Shown here: positions 17,886 through 24,493 of the stretch, one piece after another | How the letters are laid out: every line of letters begins with the position of its first letter | Numbering within the stretch: the first letter of the stretch is position 1 | IMG/VR virus record: IMGVR_UViG_3300043429_000461 | Coordinates: 1 to 36,235 of that record | Strand: one strand, 5' to 3' | Length of the DNA stretch: 36,235 nt | Source: a virus | The notes under the pieces: model-generated | Seen by the model: only the letters and a program-made list of their open reading frames with translations | What the model was told of the DNA's origin: nothing | The model's database searches: none | Translations under genes and position numbers: made by a program

Positions 17886-18058
17886 ACACCTACGACTTGG
17901 CCGAACGCCTGATGGAAAAGAAAGAGGCGCGCACCCGTATTGGGTGGGTGGACTGGTCCGCAAACAGCTGGGACCGGATGGAAGCCATGACACGCGCTTG
18001 GCGCATCTACTGCCGCGTGGCAGGTGTGCGGACGAACCGCAACGGAGATGCAGCATGA
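17882..18058 (+). CDS. Hypothetical small protein
   Basis: 58 aa, starting MNTYDLAERLMEKKEARTRI, with GAGAGG seven bases upstream of the ATG. A helical N-terminus is followed by a Trp-rich segment (GWVDWSANSWDRMEAMTRAW). The stop overlaps the next start as ATGA. Unknown function; part of the coupled small-gene operon. Confidence 0.65.
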   Translation: MNTYDLAERLMEKKEARTRIGWVDWSANSWDRMEAMTRAWRIYCRVAGVRTNRNGDAA

Positions 18059-18213
18059 CCATCGCACGAATCAACGAATACGCCAAGCAAATTGGCTTGA
18101 CCCGTGGCAAGGGCACCTACAACGGGTCCGCTTATTGGGTCCGTAGTGGTGGCCAGATTGTCACCAAATACGAACTGACCATGATGTATTACGGCTTCGG
18201 AGAAGCGGAATGA
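18055..18213 (+). CDS. Hypothetical small protein
   Basis: 52 aa (MTIARINEYAKQIGLTRGKG at the N-terminus). It starts with the ATGA overlap at 18055 and ends with another at 18210. The first 20 residues may form a helix-loop-helix; the rest includes YWVRSGGQIVTKYEL, likely beta. Longer open frame upstream is the previous gene in another frame. No family recognised. Confidence 0.65.
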   Translation: MTIARINEYAKQIGLTRGKGTYNGSAYWVRSGGQIVTKYELTMMYYGFGEAE

Positions 18214-18440
18214 CCAAGCGCAACCTTTACTGCTGCGTGTGCGGCGAAGCTGCTGGCCGGTACGAGCAACACTGGAACCGGGACACTGGCTGGGGTATAT
18301 GCGCCCCTTGTGCCGCCACACAGGCAGGCCGTGAAACACCAGAGCAAATGGTCAGCCTGTATGGAACAGCTGGCGTGAACTACGAACAGCCAGCCCACAT
18401 CCTCAATGGTTGTCAGTTCAACGATGGGGTGGCAGCATGA
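18210..18440 (+). CDS. Small Cys-rich protein, possible zinc ribbon
   Basis: 76 aa. CVCG near the N-terminus and CAPC about 22 residues later form a CxxC...CxxC pair, as in small zinc-ribbon proteins. WNRDTGWGICAPC is the centre. ATGA overlap on both ends. Such proteins often bind nucleic acid or other proteins, but no specific role can be read. It ends in GVAA. Confidence 0.6.
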   Translation: MTKRNLYCCVCGEAAGRYEQHWNRDTGWGICAPCAATQAGRETPEQMVSLYGTAGVNYEQPAHILNGCQFNDGVAA

Positions 18441-18691
18441 CCAAAACCCAATACCGCGCAGCGCGCCGACTGGTCCGCGACAACGGGCGCTACTCCTTGG
18501 CCTGGCTGAGTGAATCCGTGCGCCAGGAAATGGACCACCTGCTGGTGAACGTCCAGGATGCCACCGACTGGCTTGCAGAGCGTGCCGACATTGTTGGCCA
18601 CTGCAGCCGCGAAGGCATTGCCTGCAACGTGCGCCACACCCGCCCCGCTTGCGAATACCGGGGTGGCCGGTGGCTGGGGGTGGCAGCATGA
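18437..18691 (+). CDS. Hypothetical protein
   Basis: 84 aa (MTKTQYRAARRLVRDNGRYS at the N-terminus). Mostly helical, with DATDWLAERADIVGHCSREG. Start fixed by ATGA overlap at 18437; end by overlap at 18688. The 17 bases around its start (18426-18442) are repeated exactly round the next start. It ends in GVAA, like the preceding protein. Function unknown. Confidence 0.65.
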   Translation: MTKTQYRAARRLVRDNGRYSLAWLSESVRQEMDHLLVNVQDATDWLAERADIVGHCSREGIACNVRHTRPACEYRGGRWLGVAA

Positions 18692-18957
18692 CCCAGCCCC
18701 TTGAATGGTCCGCCCTCTGGGCAGCCATGGATGCCGCCCCCACTGAGTGGATTGAAACCACTGAGGCCATGTACTGGGAAATGCTGGAGTGCGTGCCCCC
18801 ACGCGCCATGGCTGGTGGCCGGTTTCTGGTGGGCGAGGCCAAAACCCACAACGAGCACGGCCAAGCCGTCCACGCATGTTTCGACGAGCGCGCCGATGGC
18901 CGCTTTTTTGCCCGCCACCTGACCGTGGCCCAATTTCAATCTGGAGAATCAGCATGA
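18688..18957 (+). CDS. Hypothetical protein, faintly DUF1419-like
   Basis: 89 aa, acidic at the N-terminus. The layout MYWEMLECVPPRAMAGGRFLVGEA, then HACFDERADGRFFARHLTVAQF, reminds me of a group of small plasmid/phage proteins listed as DUF1419; this is from memory and weak. ATGA overlaps at both ends. No catalytic motif seen. Confidence 0.6.
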   Translation: MTQPLEWSALWAAMDAAPTEWIETTEAMYWEMLECVPPRAMAGGRFLVGEAKTHNEHGQAVHACFDERADGRFFARHLTVAQFQSGESA

Positions 18958-19289
18958 CCACCACATACCGCCGCCCCGTCGAAGCGCCCACGCCGCCCGA
19001 CGATATGAGCGACAAAGACCTGGCCGCTCTGCTCACGGATGCAATCAATGCCGACGTGTGGACCGATGCGCAAGAATGCCACCAGCAGCTGGCCATCATT
19101 CAGGACGCGATGGCCGAAGCCGCCCACCGCCTGGTGAATAACCGTCTGGCGCCCGAAACCGATGCCTTGGCAGTGGCCGATGCGCGCTCAATGTATGCAG
19201 ACGACGAACTCCGGGTTGATGAAGGCGCGCAAGTCATCTTCACCGACAAAGGCAAGTGGGTCGCGGCCTGGGTGTTCGTTGAAAATTGA
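18954..19289 (+). CDS. Hypothetical protein
   Basis: 111 aa. N-terminal Pro-rich stretch (PVEAPTPPDDMSDKDL), helical middle, and a C-terminal beta part (GAQVIFTDKGKWVAAWVFVEN). Starts with ATGA overlap and with GGAGAA upstream. It is the last gene of the tightly coupled chain; 101 bases follow before the KorA-like gene. Unknown function. Confidence 0.65.
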   Translation: MTTTYRRPVEAPTPPDDMSDKDLAALLTDAINADVWTDAQECHQQLAIIQDAMAEAAHRLVNNRLAPETDALAVADARSMYADDELRVDEGAQVIFTDKGKWVAAWVFVEN

Positions 19290-19303
19290 GGCTTCAGCCC
19301 ATA

Positions 19304-19319
19304 GCCCGGCGTGCCGGGC
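19304..19319. repeat. Perfect inverted repeat before the KorA-like gene
   Basis: GCCCGGC-GT-GCCGGGC, 7-bp arms, in the 101-base gap between two plus-strand genes. No T run follows, so it is more likely an operator, an mRNA-stabilising hairpin or an attenuator stem than a terminator. Confidence 0.5.
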
Positions 19320-19390
19320 CTTGGAGTGCAGCCACAGCACACCGCACCCGGCGGAACCGGGGCAACCAGCAAAGTGCCCAGCACTGACAA

Positions 19391-19618
19391 ATGAAAATTG
19401 AACAATTTGATGCCTTGGCCAAGCTGGCCAGGATGCGGGCAGGCCCAGCGCGTGAGGCCTGCCGCATGGTGATGGTTGACGGAGCCAGTGTGCCTGACGC
19501 GGCACGGGCTACGGGGATGGAATACCGGGTTGCGCACCAGGCGGTCACACGGGCCAAGGCTGCGCATGCCCTGGCCGTGATGGTTGCCGGTGAAAGACCG
19601 GCTGCGCCTCAGCCCTGA
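19391..19618 (+). CDS. KorA/TrfB-like transcriptional repressor
   Basis: 75 aa. Residues about 20-58 contain AREACRMVMVDGASVPDAAR followed by TGMEYRVAHQAVTRAKAA. This matches the pattern of the IncP plasmid repressor KorA/TrfB: (A)R-x-V-L-V-DG-x(4)-A-A-x-x-x-G-(x)-S-x-x-A-V-x-R, that is, a helix-turn-helix that reads a short operator as a dimer. The KorA C-terminal dimerisation domain is lacking or very short here. It stands at the end of the small-gene operon and overlaps the converging gene 19609-19833 by 10 bases. Autoregulation at 17642-17717 is possible (inference). Confidence 0.65.
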   Translation: MKIEQFDALAKLARMRAGPAREACRMVMVDGASVPDAARATGMEYRVAHQAVTRAKAAHALAVMVAGERPAAPQP

Positions 19619-19833
19619 ATACTGGGCTGCTCCAGTGCGTTGCGCACGGTGTCGGCAACGTAACGGGTCAGCGTGCAGTCCGGGGGTGGCGCATGCTTTT
19701 GGGCCAGGCGCAGCGCAGCCTCCATGCGTTCGGCTTGGCTGCAAAGCTCAATCAGCCTGTCAGCCCTGATTGTGACCACGTTGCCCTCTGCCTTCGCCTG
19801 AATCGCAACCTGCTTGATTTCGTCGTTTGTCAT
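19609..19833 (-). CDS. Hypothetical small phage protein
   Basis: 74 aa, last gene of the early-left operon. ATG 19831-19833 has AGGA seven bases upstream and overlaps the preceding stop (ATGA). Sequence AEGNVVTIRADRLIELCSQA, then AALRLAQKHAPPPDCTLTRY; helical, charged. Converges with, and overlaps, the KorA-like gene. Function unknown. Confidence 0.65.
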   Translation of the reverse strand: MTNDEIKQVAIQAKAEGNVVTIRADRLIELCSQAERMEAALRLAQKHAPPPDCTLTRYVADTVRNALEQPSIQG

Positions 19834-20285
19834 TTCTCGGTCCTTTCAATCCAAGCCAGCGGCTCAGGGCTTGTTTTGTGCGGTTGGTCGTAAATCACAG
19901 ACCACGCTGGCGGGCTTGCTTTGCCTTCGCCGGGGTGACCCTCAGCCTGGGCAGCGTCCCACGCCAGCCGGTGGCGGATGACTTGGTACACATCCCACGC
20001 CGTCTTGCTTTCGGGGCTGGTTTTGGCGCCTGATATTCCGTGGTAAGACCCAACGCCGTGCAAGATGGTGGTGTGCTTTTTGAGGATGTGGGCGATGCCC
20101 TCCATGTCCTCCCACCATCCGTCAGGCGCGTACTCTTTCAGCGGCAGGCACTCCAGCGCATCTTTGAACTGGCCCATGCCCAATCGAGCCAAAATCTCGC
20201 AAGCGTGGCTGATGGCCCTTGCCTGGGCCTCGTTCAAATGAAGGTGGTAAGTGGCGCTTGCCACCTTGTCTGGTTTACTTACCAC
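19830..20285 (-). CDS. Hypothetical phage protein, GTG start
   Basis: 151 aa from GTG 20283-20285, with GGAGG six bases upstream, which decides the start; overlaps the preceding gene by 11 bases. N-terminal EAQARAISHACEILARLGMG and WWEDMEGIAHILKKH are motifs seen in accessory phage proteins of Enterobacteria and Burkholderiales, without known function. The C-terminal half includes SKTAWDVYQVIRHRLAWD. No catalytic site recognised. Confidence 0.65.
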   Translation of the reverse strand: MVSKPDKVASATYHLHLNEAQARAISHACEILARLGMGQFKDALECLPLKEYAPDGWWEDMEGIAHILKKHTTILHGVGSYHGISGAKTSPESKTAWDVYQVIRHRLAWDAAQAEGHPGEGKASPPAWSVIYDQPHKTSPEPLAWIERTEK

Positions 20286-20595
20286 CTTCCACCTCCATCA
20301 CCCACAACAAATCGTCCAAGTCTTTGATGGGCCGCATGTCGCCCGTCACGCCAGCCTCAAATGCCTTGCGCCCAAAGTCGTTTTCGTGGGCGTACCAGCT
20401 CAGCCATTCGGCGGGGTCGCCAACCAGCTTGCCGACTGCTTTGGTGTAGGCCGCTTGCAGAGCCCACATTGCTGTGTGGATTGGGCACTCCACCGACAAC
20501 CCCAGCACTTCGGATATGGGGGCAATGACGGCTTCTGCCTTCTGGATTTCGTCTGCCCATTCAGCAAGCAGGGCGAGTTTTTCGGTTTTTGTCAT
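20275..20595 (-). CDS. Hypothetical phage protein
   Basis: 106 aa. Helical (MTKTEKLALLAEWADEIQKA), with a Trp-rich centre WLSWYAHENDFGRKAFEAG. ATGA overlap with the preceding gene at 20592-20595. Acidic C-terminus (DLDDLLWVMEVEGGK). Accessory early protein of unknown role. Confidence 0.65.
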   Translation of the reverse strand: MTKTEKLALLAEWADEIQKAEAVIAPISEVLGLSVECPIHTAMWALQAAYTKAVGKLVGDPAEWLSWYAHENDFGRKAFEAGVTGDMRPIKDLDDLLWVMEVEGGK

Positions 20596-21263
20596 TCCTG
20601 CACTCCAAACTGTGCTCTGACTGCGGTTTCGATGGCACGGGCAATATCAAGCCCGTCCGACGTAATATCAGAATCACTTTTCCACCAACCCAATTTGGCT
20701 ATCTCAATGACCTCGTCATCCGTCAACCGTGGTGGCGGTGTTTGCGCTGGTGGTGCTGCACTCGCAAGCAGCATGTCTTCGATTACGCTCTTCAGTCGCG
20801 TGATTTCAAACGTCACGGGTGGTGATTGCATCGCCTTTTCCGACAAGGCTTTGTGGAATGCAGCCTCGTTTTGCAGGGCTTCGATCCTTGCCTCGTACTC
20901 GGCCCAAAGCACAAACTGGTGCTTCTGCTTCTCAGGTGTTTGCGCTGGGGGTGCGGCAAGAAATAGAGGGTGCGCCTTGCCGTTATACCCAGCGCACTCA
21001 TGCTCGCATTCGTCTTGTGTTGCAAACGGCACATCGTGCCAATCGCCATCCGAGAATTGCCATAGCCATGCCTGCGGAATTTGAGGTTCCCCCAGCTTCA
21101 GCGAAGACGCAGGCACAGCCTGTGGCTGACCTAGCGCAGCCTCAAGTGCTGACTGCAATGCTTGGCGTGATTCAGCGTATGTTGGGTGACCCTTGCCTTT
21201 TGCTTCTGCCCAATCAGCATACACATCAGCCAGCGCCATCAAATCGTCAACTTGCTTACTCAT
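20592..21263 (-). CDS. Hypothetical phage protein
   Basis: 223 aa from ATG 21261-21263, chosen because GGAGGGG lies just upstream and it overlaps the preceding stop as ATGA; the open frame extends further upstream but lacks a ribosome site. Sequence blocks: MALADVYADWAEAKGKGHP, a central WLWQFSDGDWHDVPFATQDE, two APPAQTP linkers (about residues 108 and 170) and a C-terminal LTDDEVIEIAKL...ARAIETAVRAQF helix. The repeated APPAQTP motifs separate three modules, typical for accessory phage proteins assembled from small parts. Function unknown. Confidence 0.65.
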   Translation of the reverse strand: MSKQVDDLMALADVYADWAEAKGKGHPTYAESRQALQSALEAALGQPQAVPASSLKLGEPQIPQAWLWQFSDGDWHDVPFATQDECEHECAGYNGKAHPLFLAAPPAQTPEKQKHQFVLWAEYEARIEALQNEAAFHKALSEKAMQSPPVTFEITRLKSVIEDMLLASAAPPAQTPPPRLTDDEVIEIAKLGWWKSDSDITSDGLDIARAIETAVRAQFGVQE

Positions 21264-21625
21264 TTCCCCTCCGCTTTCTGAATTGCTGCGCGGGCCGTTT
21301 TCACAATGCCGGGTAAGTCTCGGCATTCATCAGCCATTGCAACGCCTTCGATGTGCTTCAAAGCGGCCAGCAGTTCGTCGCGTTGGGCCTCAACAGATTC
21401 CAGGTGCCGCTTGGCCTCCATGGCCACGTCGAAAACTGGTGCAATCTCCAGCTTCTCGGTAGGCAGACCGGCGCAAGCATTCCAGCAAGCCACCAAGCGG
21501 CGGGCGTTGTCTTTCGATGGTTCGTTGTTGAATGAACAGATTGAGTTGTTTTGTGCCAGCAGTTCGCCGCAGTATCCCGGCTTGTAGTCGTAGCGAAGCC
21601 GCCCCGGTGTGTGTTGTGCGCTCAT
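21260..21625 (-). CDS. Hypothetical phage protein
   Basis: 121 aa. N-terminal SAQHTPGRLRYDYKPGYCGE is a widespread opening among small phage proteins (often MSxxHTPGPW). NARRLVACWNACAGLPTEKL is equally common, always without a known role. The C-terminal half is a helix (EAQRDELLAALKHIEGVA). Overlaps both neighbours by 4 bases. Confidence 0.75.
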   Translation of the reverse strand: MSAQHTPGRLRYDYKPGYCGELLAQNNSICSFNNEPSKDNARRLVACWNACAGLPTEKLEIAPVFDVAMEAKRHLESVEAQRDELLAALKHIEGVAMADECRDLPGIVKTARAAIQKAEGK

Positions 21626-21789
21626 GCCATCTCCAGCTTCAAATCAATCAAATCCAGCAAGGCCTTGGCCCGCTGTGCTTCTGGTTCGTCTTTTTTTTCT
21701 TTTGCCCGTTGCAACTGCTTCACCAGCGCCTTGCGGGCGGTGTGCACATGCTCTGCGGTCAGAACCAATGTGATGAGTTTTGTGGTCAT
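21622..21789 (-). CDS. Hypothetical small phage protein
   Basis: 55 aa from ATG 21787-21789 (MTTKLITLVLTAEHVHTARK), with AGGTG upstream and an ATGA overlap with the preceding gene. Basic and helical (KQLQRAKEKKDEPEAQRAKA). An in-frame extension upstream by 11 residues lies over the neighbour and is not used. Unknown function. Confidence 0.65.
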   Translation of the reverse strand: MTTKLITLVLTAEHVHTARKALVKQLQRAKEKKDEPEAQRAKALLDLIDLKLEMA

Positions 21790-22085
21790 GCGGCACCTCG
21801 GTCGCGGATGGCGGCGGCGCAACCCGAGACAAGCTGCTCAGCACCATTCCAGAACGGCTGGTTTGACGGCACGTCGCCGCGCCAGTTGTCCAGCGCCCCG
21901 GCAGCCTCGGCATCGCACACCACCGCGCACGCCTCACGCTCAGCCAGCACAGCGGCCTGCACGGCGCGGTGCTGCTCCAGACCAGCGCGGGCCAGCCGCT
22001 CCTTCAGCGCCTCGTTTTCAATTTGTGCGGCCCTTCGCTTTTCTGCCTCCGGGCAGTGGTCGCATGCGTGTTGTGCGGCGCTCAT
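21786..22085 (-). CDS. Hypothetical phage protein
   Basis: 99 aa. Begins MSAAQHACDHCPEAEKRRAA, a Cys/His cluster, then a long helix, then AEREACAVVCDAEA, a motif common in small phage proteins (EREACAxxC). C-terminus SGCAAAIRDRGAA. AAGGAG lies seven bases before the ATG at 22083-22085. Role unknown. Confidence 0.7.
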   Translation of the reverse strand: MSAAQHACDHCPEAEKRRAAQIENEALKERLARAGLEQHRAVQAAVLAEREACAVVCDAEAAGALDNWRGDVPSNQPFWNGAEQLVSGCAAAIRDRGAA

Positions 22086-22189
22086 TTTGAGGTCTCCTTG
22101 TTGCGTTTAGCTTTAGGCACAAGGATTGCCAATCGAAACACATACCGAATCTGGTTGCAATCTATGTTGTCTATGTCTGCTTGGGTCAT
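22082..22189 (-). CDS. Very small protein linking two coupled genes
   Basis: 35 aa (MTQADIDNIDCNQIRYVFRL at the N-terminus). It fills exactly the gap between two known genes: its ATG (22187-22189) overlaps the preceding stop as ATGA and its TGA (22082-22084) overlaps the next ATG. This double ATGA is unlikely by chance. Basic C-terminus (PKAKRNKETSK). No family recognised. Confidence 0.55.
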   Translation of the reverse strand: MTQADIDNIDCNQIRYVFRLAILVPKAKRNKETSK

Positions 22190-22344
22190 TCCTTCACCCC
22201 TTCCAAAATCGCTTTTTCAAGCATCGCAACACTCTCGCCAACCTGCTCAGCCATCCATGACGGGATGGGCTCTTTCACTGCCCACGACCAGCTTTCAAGG
22301 GCAGACAGGGTGCGCATGATTTGCAGCATTTGTTGTGGGGTCAT
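22186..22344 (-). CDS. Small phage protein, below usual length cut-off
   Basis: 52 aa (MTPQQMLQIMRTLSALESWS, then WAVKEPIPSWMAEQVGESVA). ATG 22342-22344 overlaps the dUTPase stop (ATGA) and its TGA overlaps the next ATG at 22187-22189. Amphipathic helical sequence that looks fully protein-like. It is translationally coupled to the dUTPase gene. Function unknown. Confidence 0.7.
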   Translation of the reverse strand: MTPQQMLQIMRTLSALESWSWAVKEPIPSWMAEQVGESVAMLEKAILEGVKE

Positions 22345-22802
22345 GCCGCAACCCCAGTAGAGCCAAAGCCCCCGCCGCCTCGCTCAGTCAGCCCAAGCTG
22401 TTCGGCCACGACAAACTCCACCCTGGGCACGGCCACCAGGCACGCCTGGGCAATGCGGTCGCCTGGGTTGATCTTCACCGGTGGGGTGTCATCGTCCAGG
22501 TGTGGGCACGTCAGCAGCACCTGCACAGACCCCCGGTAGTCGCTGTCAATCGTGCCGTGGAAGGCCTCGATGCCGTGTTTGATGGCCAGGCCCGACCGGC
22601 TGCGGATTTGCAGCATGTAGCCGGGCGGCACTTCAAACGCCAGGCCCGTGTCGCACAACACCGGGTGGCCGGGGTAAACCACGTCGCCAATGCTGGCCGC
22701 ACCGTTGACCATGGCCGCGTGCAAGTCAAAGCACGCAGCGCCGTCGGTTTGGTACTTGGGCACCTGGGCGTCAGGGTGCAATTTGCAGATTCTCAGTTTC
22801 AT
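22341..22802 (-). CDS. dut: Deoxyuridine 5'-triphosphatase (dUTPase)
   Basis: 153 aa, the normal length for trimeric dUTPases, which turn dUTP into dUMP and diphosphate, keeping uracil out of phage DNA and supplying dTMP synthesis. All five motifs are visible: TDGAACFDLHAA (I), IRSRSGLAIKHG (II), GTIDSDYRGSVQV (III), PGDRIAQACLV (IV) and the Gly-rich C-terminal RGGGGFGSTG (V). Start ATG 22800-22802 (MKLRICKL) with GGGGA upstream. A 16-codon open frame (22799-22849) ends in an ATGA overlap with this start and may be a coupling leader peptide. Part of the early-left operon with other DNA-metabolism genes. Confidence 0.95.
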   Translation of the reverse strand: MKLRICKLHPDAQVPKYQTDGAACFDLHAAMVNGAASIGDVVYPGHPVLCDTGLAFEVPPGYMLQIRSRSGLAIKHGIEAFHGTIDSDYRGSVQVLLTCPHLDDDTPPVKINPGDRIAQACLVAVPRVEFVVAEQLGLTERGGGGFGSTGVAA

Positions 22803-22859
22803 GGTGTTTTCCCCATCCAGCGCTTGCTGGTGTTGTGTTGGTTGCTCATGTATCCGCAT

Positions 22860-23351
22860 TTATCCTGCGGTGGATACTTCAAAAGTCTCGCCCGCGTCGA
22901 TGCGGGCAATGACCGACTTCATGGCGTTTGAAAGCTGCAGCGGCGTGCAAAGCTCAAGCAGCTGGTCGTGCATGTCCACCACGGCGGCAATGTCCTGCCG
23001 CGCCGGGCCGTCCAGCCCATACCGGCCAAGCGACAACTTGCGCACGCGGCAACGCGACAGCCCCAGCTTCGCCTCGCGCACCACTGCTGGCAGGCCTGGG
23101 TCAATCTGCTCGGCCATCAGCAGGCAGACCTCCGTGATGGCCACCAGGGTGTGGTACTCGGCATCCGTTGCCGTACCGTTCAGCAGGCCGTCAAACGCCG
23201 CATGCACCGGCAGCGACAACTCGGCAGCCTCGTCCGGCGTGAAGGGCTGAATGCGGCCCATCACCCGGTAAATCGAGGTCAAGTGGTCGTACCGTGCGCG
23301 CAGCGGGTCTTGTCTCGCCCGGCGGCGGGCGTAAGCGCTTGTTTTTCTCAA
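22860..23351 (-). CDS. Hypothetical phage protein, TTG start
   Basis: 163 aa if begun at TTG 23349-23351, which overlaps the preceding stop as TTGA; the next upstream in-frame ATG would require 42 codons inside the neighbour. The N-terminus then reads MRKTSAYARRRARQDPLRAR, an opening that I recall from other betaproteobacterial phage proteins. The body is helical, with MGRIQPFTPDEAAELSLPVH, YHTLVAITEVCLLMAEQ and MHDQLLELCTPLQLSNAM. Unknown function; early-left operon. Confidence 0.65.
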   Translation of the reverse strand: MRKTSAYARRRARQDPLRARYDHLTSIYRVMGRIQPFTPDEAAELSLPVHAAFDGLLNGTATDAEYHTLVAITEVCLLMAEQIDPGLPAVVREAKLGLSRCRVRKLSLGRYGLDGPARQDIAAVVDMHDQLLELCTPLQLSNAMKSVIARIDAGETFEVSTAG

Positions 23352-24118
23352 CTGGCGGCCTCCAGCTTTTGCGCCCAGCTCGGGCGGCCGGTGCGCGGGG
23401 CGTTGATGGCCGCCGTTGGTGGGGCTGCTCGCGGCATCAGCCGTGTGTTGTCCGGGTTGCCTGCTGAGGCTTTGCACCAGCGCTGCACCTGCGAGATGGA
23501 CACGCCAGTTTCCGCCCCGATGGCTGGGTAGCTCAGCCCAGCTTTTCGCAGTGCGATCACCCGCTCAATCGTTTCTGGCCCGTGCAGCCGCTGGAACGCC
23601 TTGACCTGCTGGGTCGCGGCCTTCGGCGGCGGCTTTCGCTCCTGCTTCCGCCTCGCTACCGGCCTTGGTTCGGCTTTTCGCTTACCACTCCCAAGCGTGG
23701 CCGCCGTGTGGCTGACTGTGTTGGCCAGCTTGCCAACGCACATGGGGATGGGCGGCTGGTGGGGCACCAGCATGTCGCCGCGTCTGCTCTTCGCCTCTTC
23801 GTGGTCCAGCGCACCAGGGCGCACCACTTCGTCCTTGGGTGGGGTGTACGTGGTCCAGATGTTTCGCGTCGGGCTTGTCGCAACATCAGATTCGACCTGC
23901 TTTTGCGCATCGTCAACGAACCACAGCAGCACTCGGCCATGCTTCTCGGCCTTGACTGCCCCGGTTGATTTCAGGTACTCCAGCGTGCGGATGATGGTCA
24001 GCCGCTCAATCCCGCTCATGCCAGCATAGATGCTCTCGGCGTTTTGGCCTGGGTTGCGCTTGACGTAGGCAAGCACTCGCGCCCCAGCGGTGCCCTGTTT
24101 CGTGTCTTTTGCGGTCAT
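23348..24118 (-). CDS. DNA-binding protein with two helix-turn-helix regions
   Basis: 256 aa. The N-terminal 60 residues (ARVLAYVKRNPGQNAESIYA, then LTIIRTLEYLKSTGAVKAEK) look like a winged helix-turn-helix. A long disordered basic linker (KRKAEPRPVARRKQERKPPP) follows. The C-terminal part has TIERVIALRKAGLSYPAIGA and SISQVQRWCKA, a resolvase-like or sigma-like helix-turn-helix. Two DNA-binding ends joined by a basic linker suggest a regulator or replication-accessory protein. It overlaps both neighbours by 4 bases. Which targets it binds cannot be told. Confidence 0.7.
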   Translation of the reverse strand: MTAKDTKQGTAGARVLAYVKRNPGQNAESIYAGMSGIERLTIIRTLEYLKSTGAVKAEKHGRVLLWFVDDAQKQVESDVATSPTRNIWTTYTPPKDEVVRPGALDHEEAKSRRGDMLVPHQPPIPMCVGKLANTVSHTAATLGSGKRKAEPRPVARRKQERKPPPKAATQQVKAFQRLHGPETIERVIALRKAGLSYPAIGAETGVSISQVQRWCKASAGNPDNTRLMPRAAPPTAAINAPRTGRPSWAQKLEAAS

Positions 24119-24444
24119 GTGGATGCCTTCGCGTGCTCAAGCCAAAATTCCAATGGGGCGCATGTGATTTCAAGCTCGGTGGCGATCTGGATTTCCAGCT
24201 TCGCGCCACGGCTGTCAGACCAGCCTGGCAAGTAGCACAGGCCATGGCAACCCATGAGCCCGGCAATGTCGGCCCGCATGTGGGTTGTCCACGGGGCAAT
24301 CGACGGCACGTTGTTGTTGACGGGGTTAAACAATTCATAGCCCGCTTCGCGCAGGGAGACGGCGGCGGCGTTGAATGCCGGGGTGTTGTTGTGCGGCAGA
24401 CCAGTCATTGGCCCGGACACGTAGATGCGAGGTAGGTGGCTCAT
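24115..24444 (-). CDS. DUF4406 protein, nucleoside-deoxyribosyltransferase-like fold
   Basis: 109 aa. RIYVSGPMTGLPHNNTPAFN (residues 6-25) is the hallmark of DUF4406: beta-strand, SGPMTG loop, then FN and a helix. WSDSRGAKLEIQIATEL is the second conserved part with the E of the catalytic-type loop. These proteins resemble nucleoside 2-deoxyribosyltransferases and may act on nucleotides, unproven. Start ATG 24442-24444; no Shine-Dalgarno is visible. A terminator lies 11 bases upstream, so the mRNA must come by read-through or an unseen promoter. Confidence 0.85.
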   Translation of the reverse strand: MSHLPRIYVSGPMTGLPHNNTPAFNAAAVSLREAGYELFNPVNNNVPSIAPWTTHMRADIAGLMGCHGLCYLPGWSDSRGAKLEIQIATELEITCAPLEFWLEHAKAST

Positions 24445-24454
24445 TTTTGGACGT

Positions 24455-24477
24455 AAAAAAACCCGCGCGAGGCGGGC
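24455..24477 (-). terminator. Intrinsic terminator after ssb
   Basis: Minus reading: CCCGC-ctcgc-GCGGG followed by seven T (24461-24455). It lies 17 bases after the ssb stop and just before the DUF4406 start. Confidence 0.75.
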
Positions 24478-24493
24478 TGTTGTGTGGGGTGGG

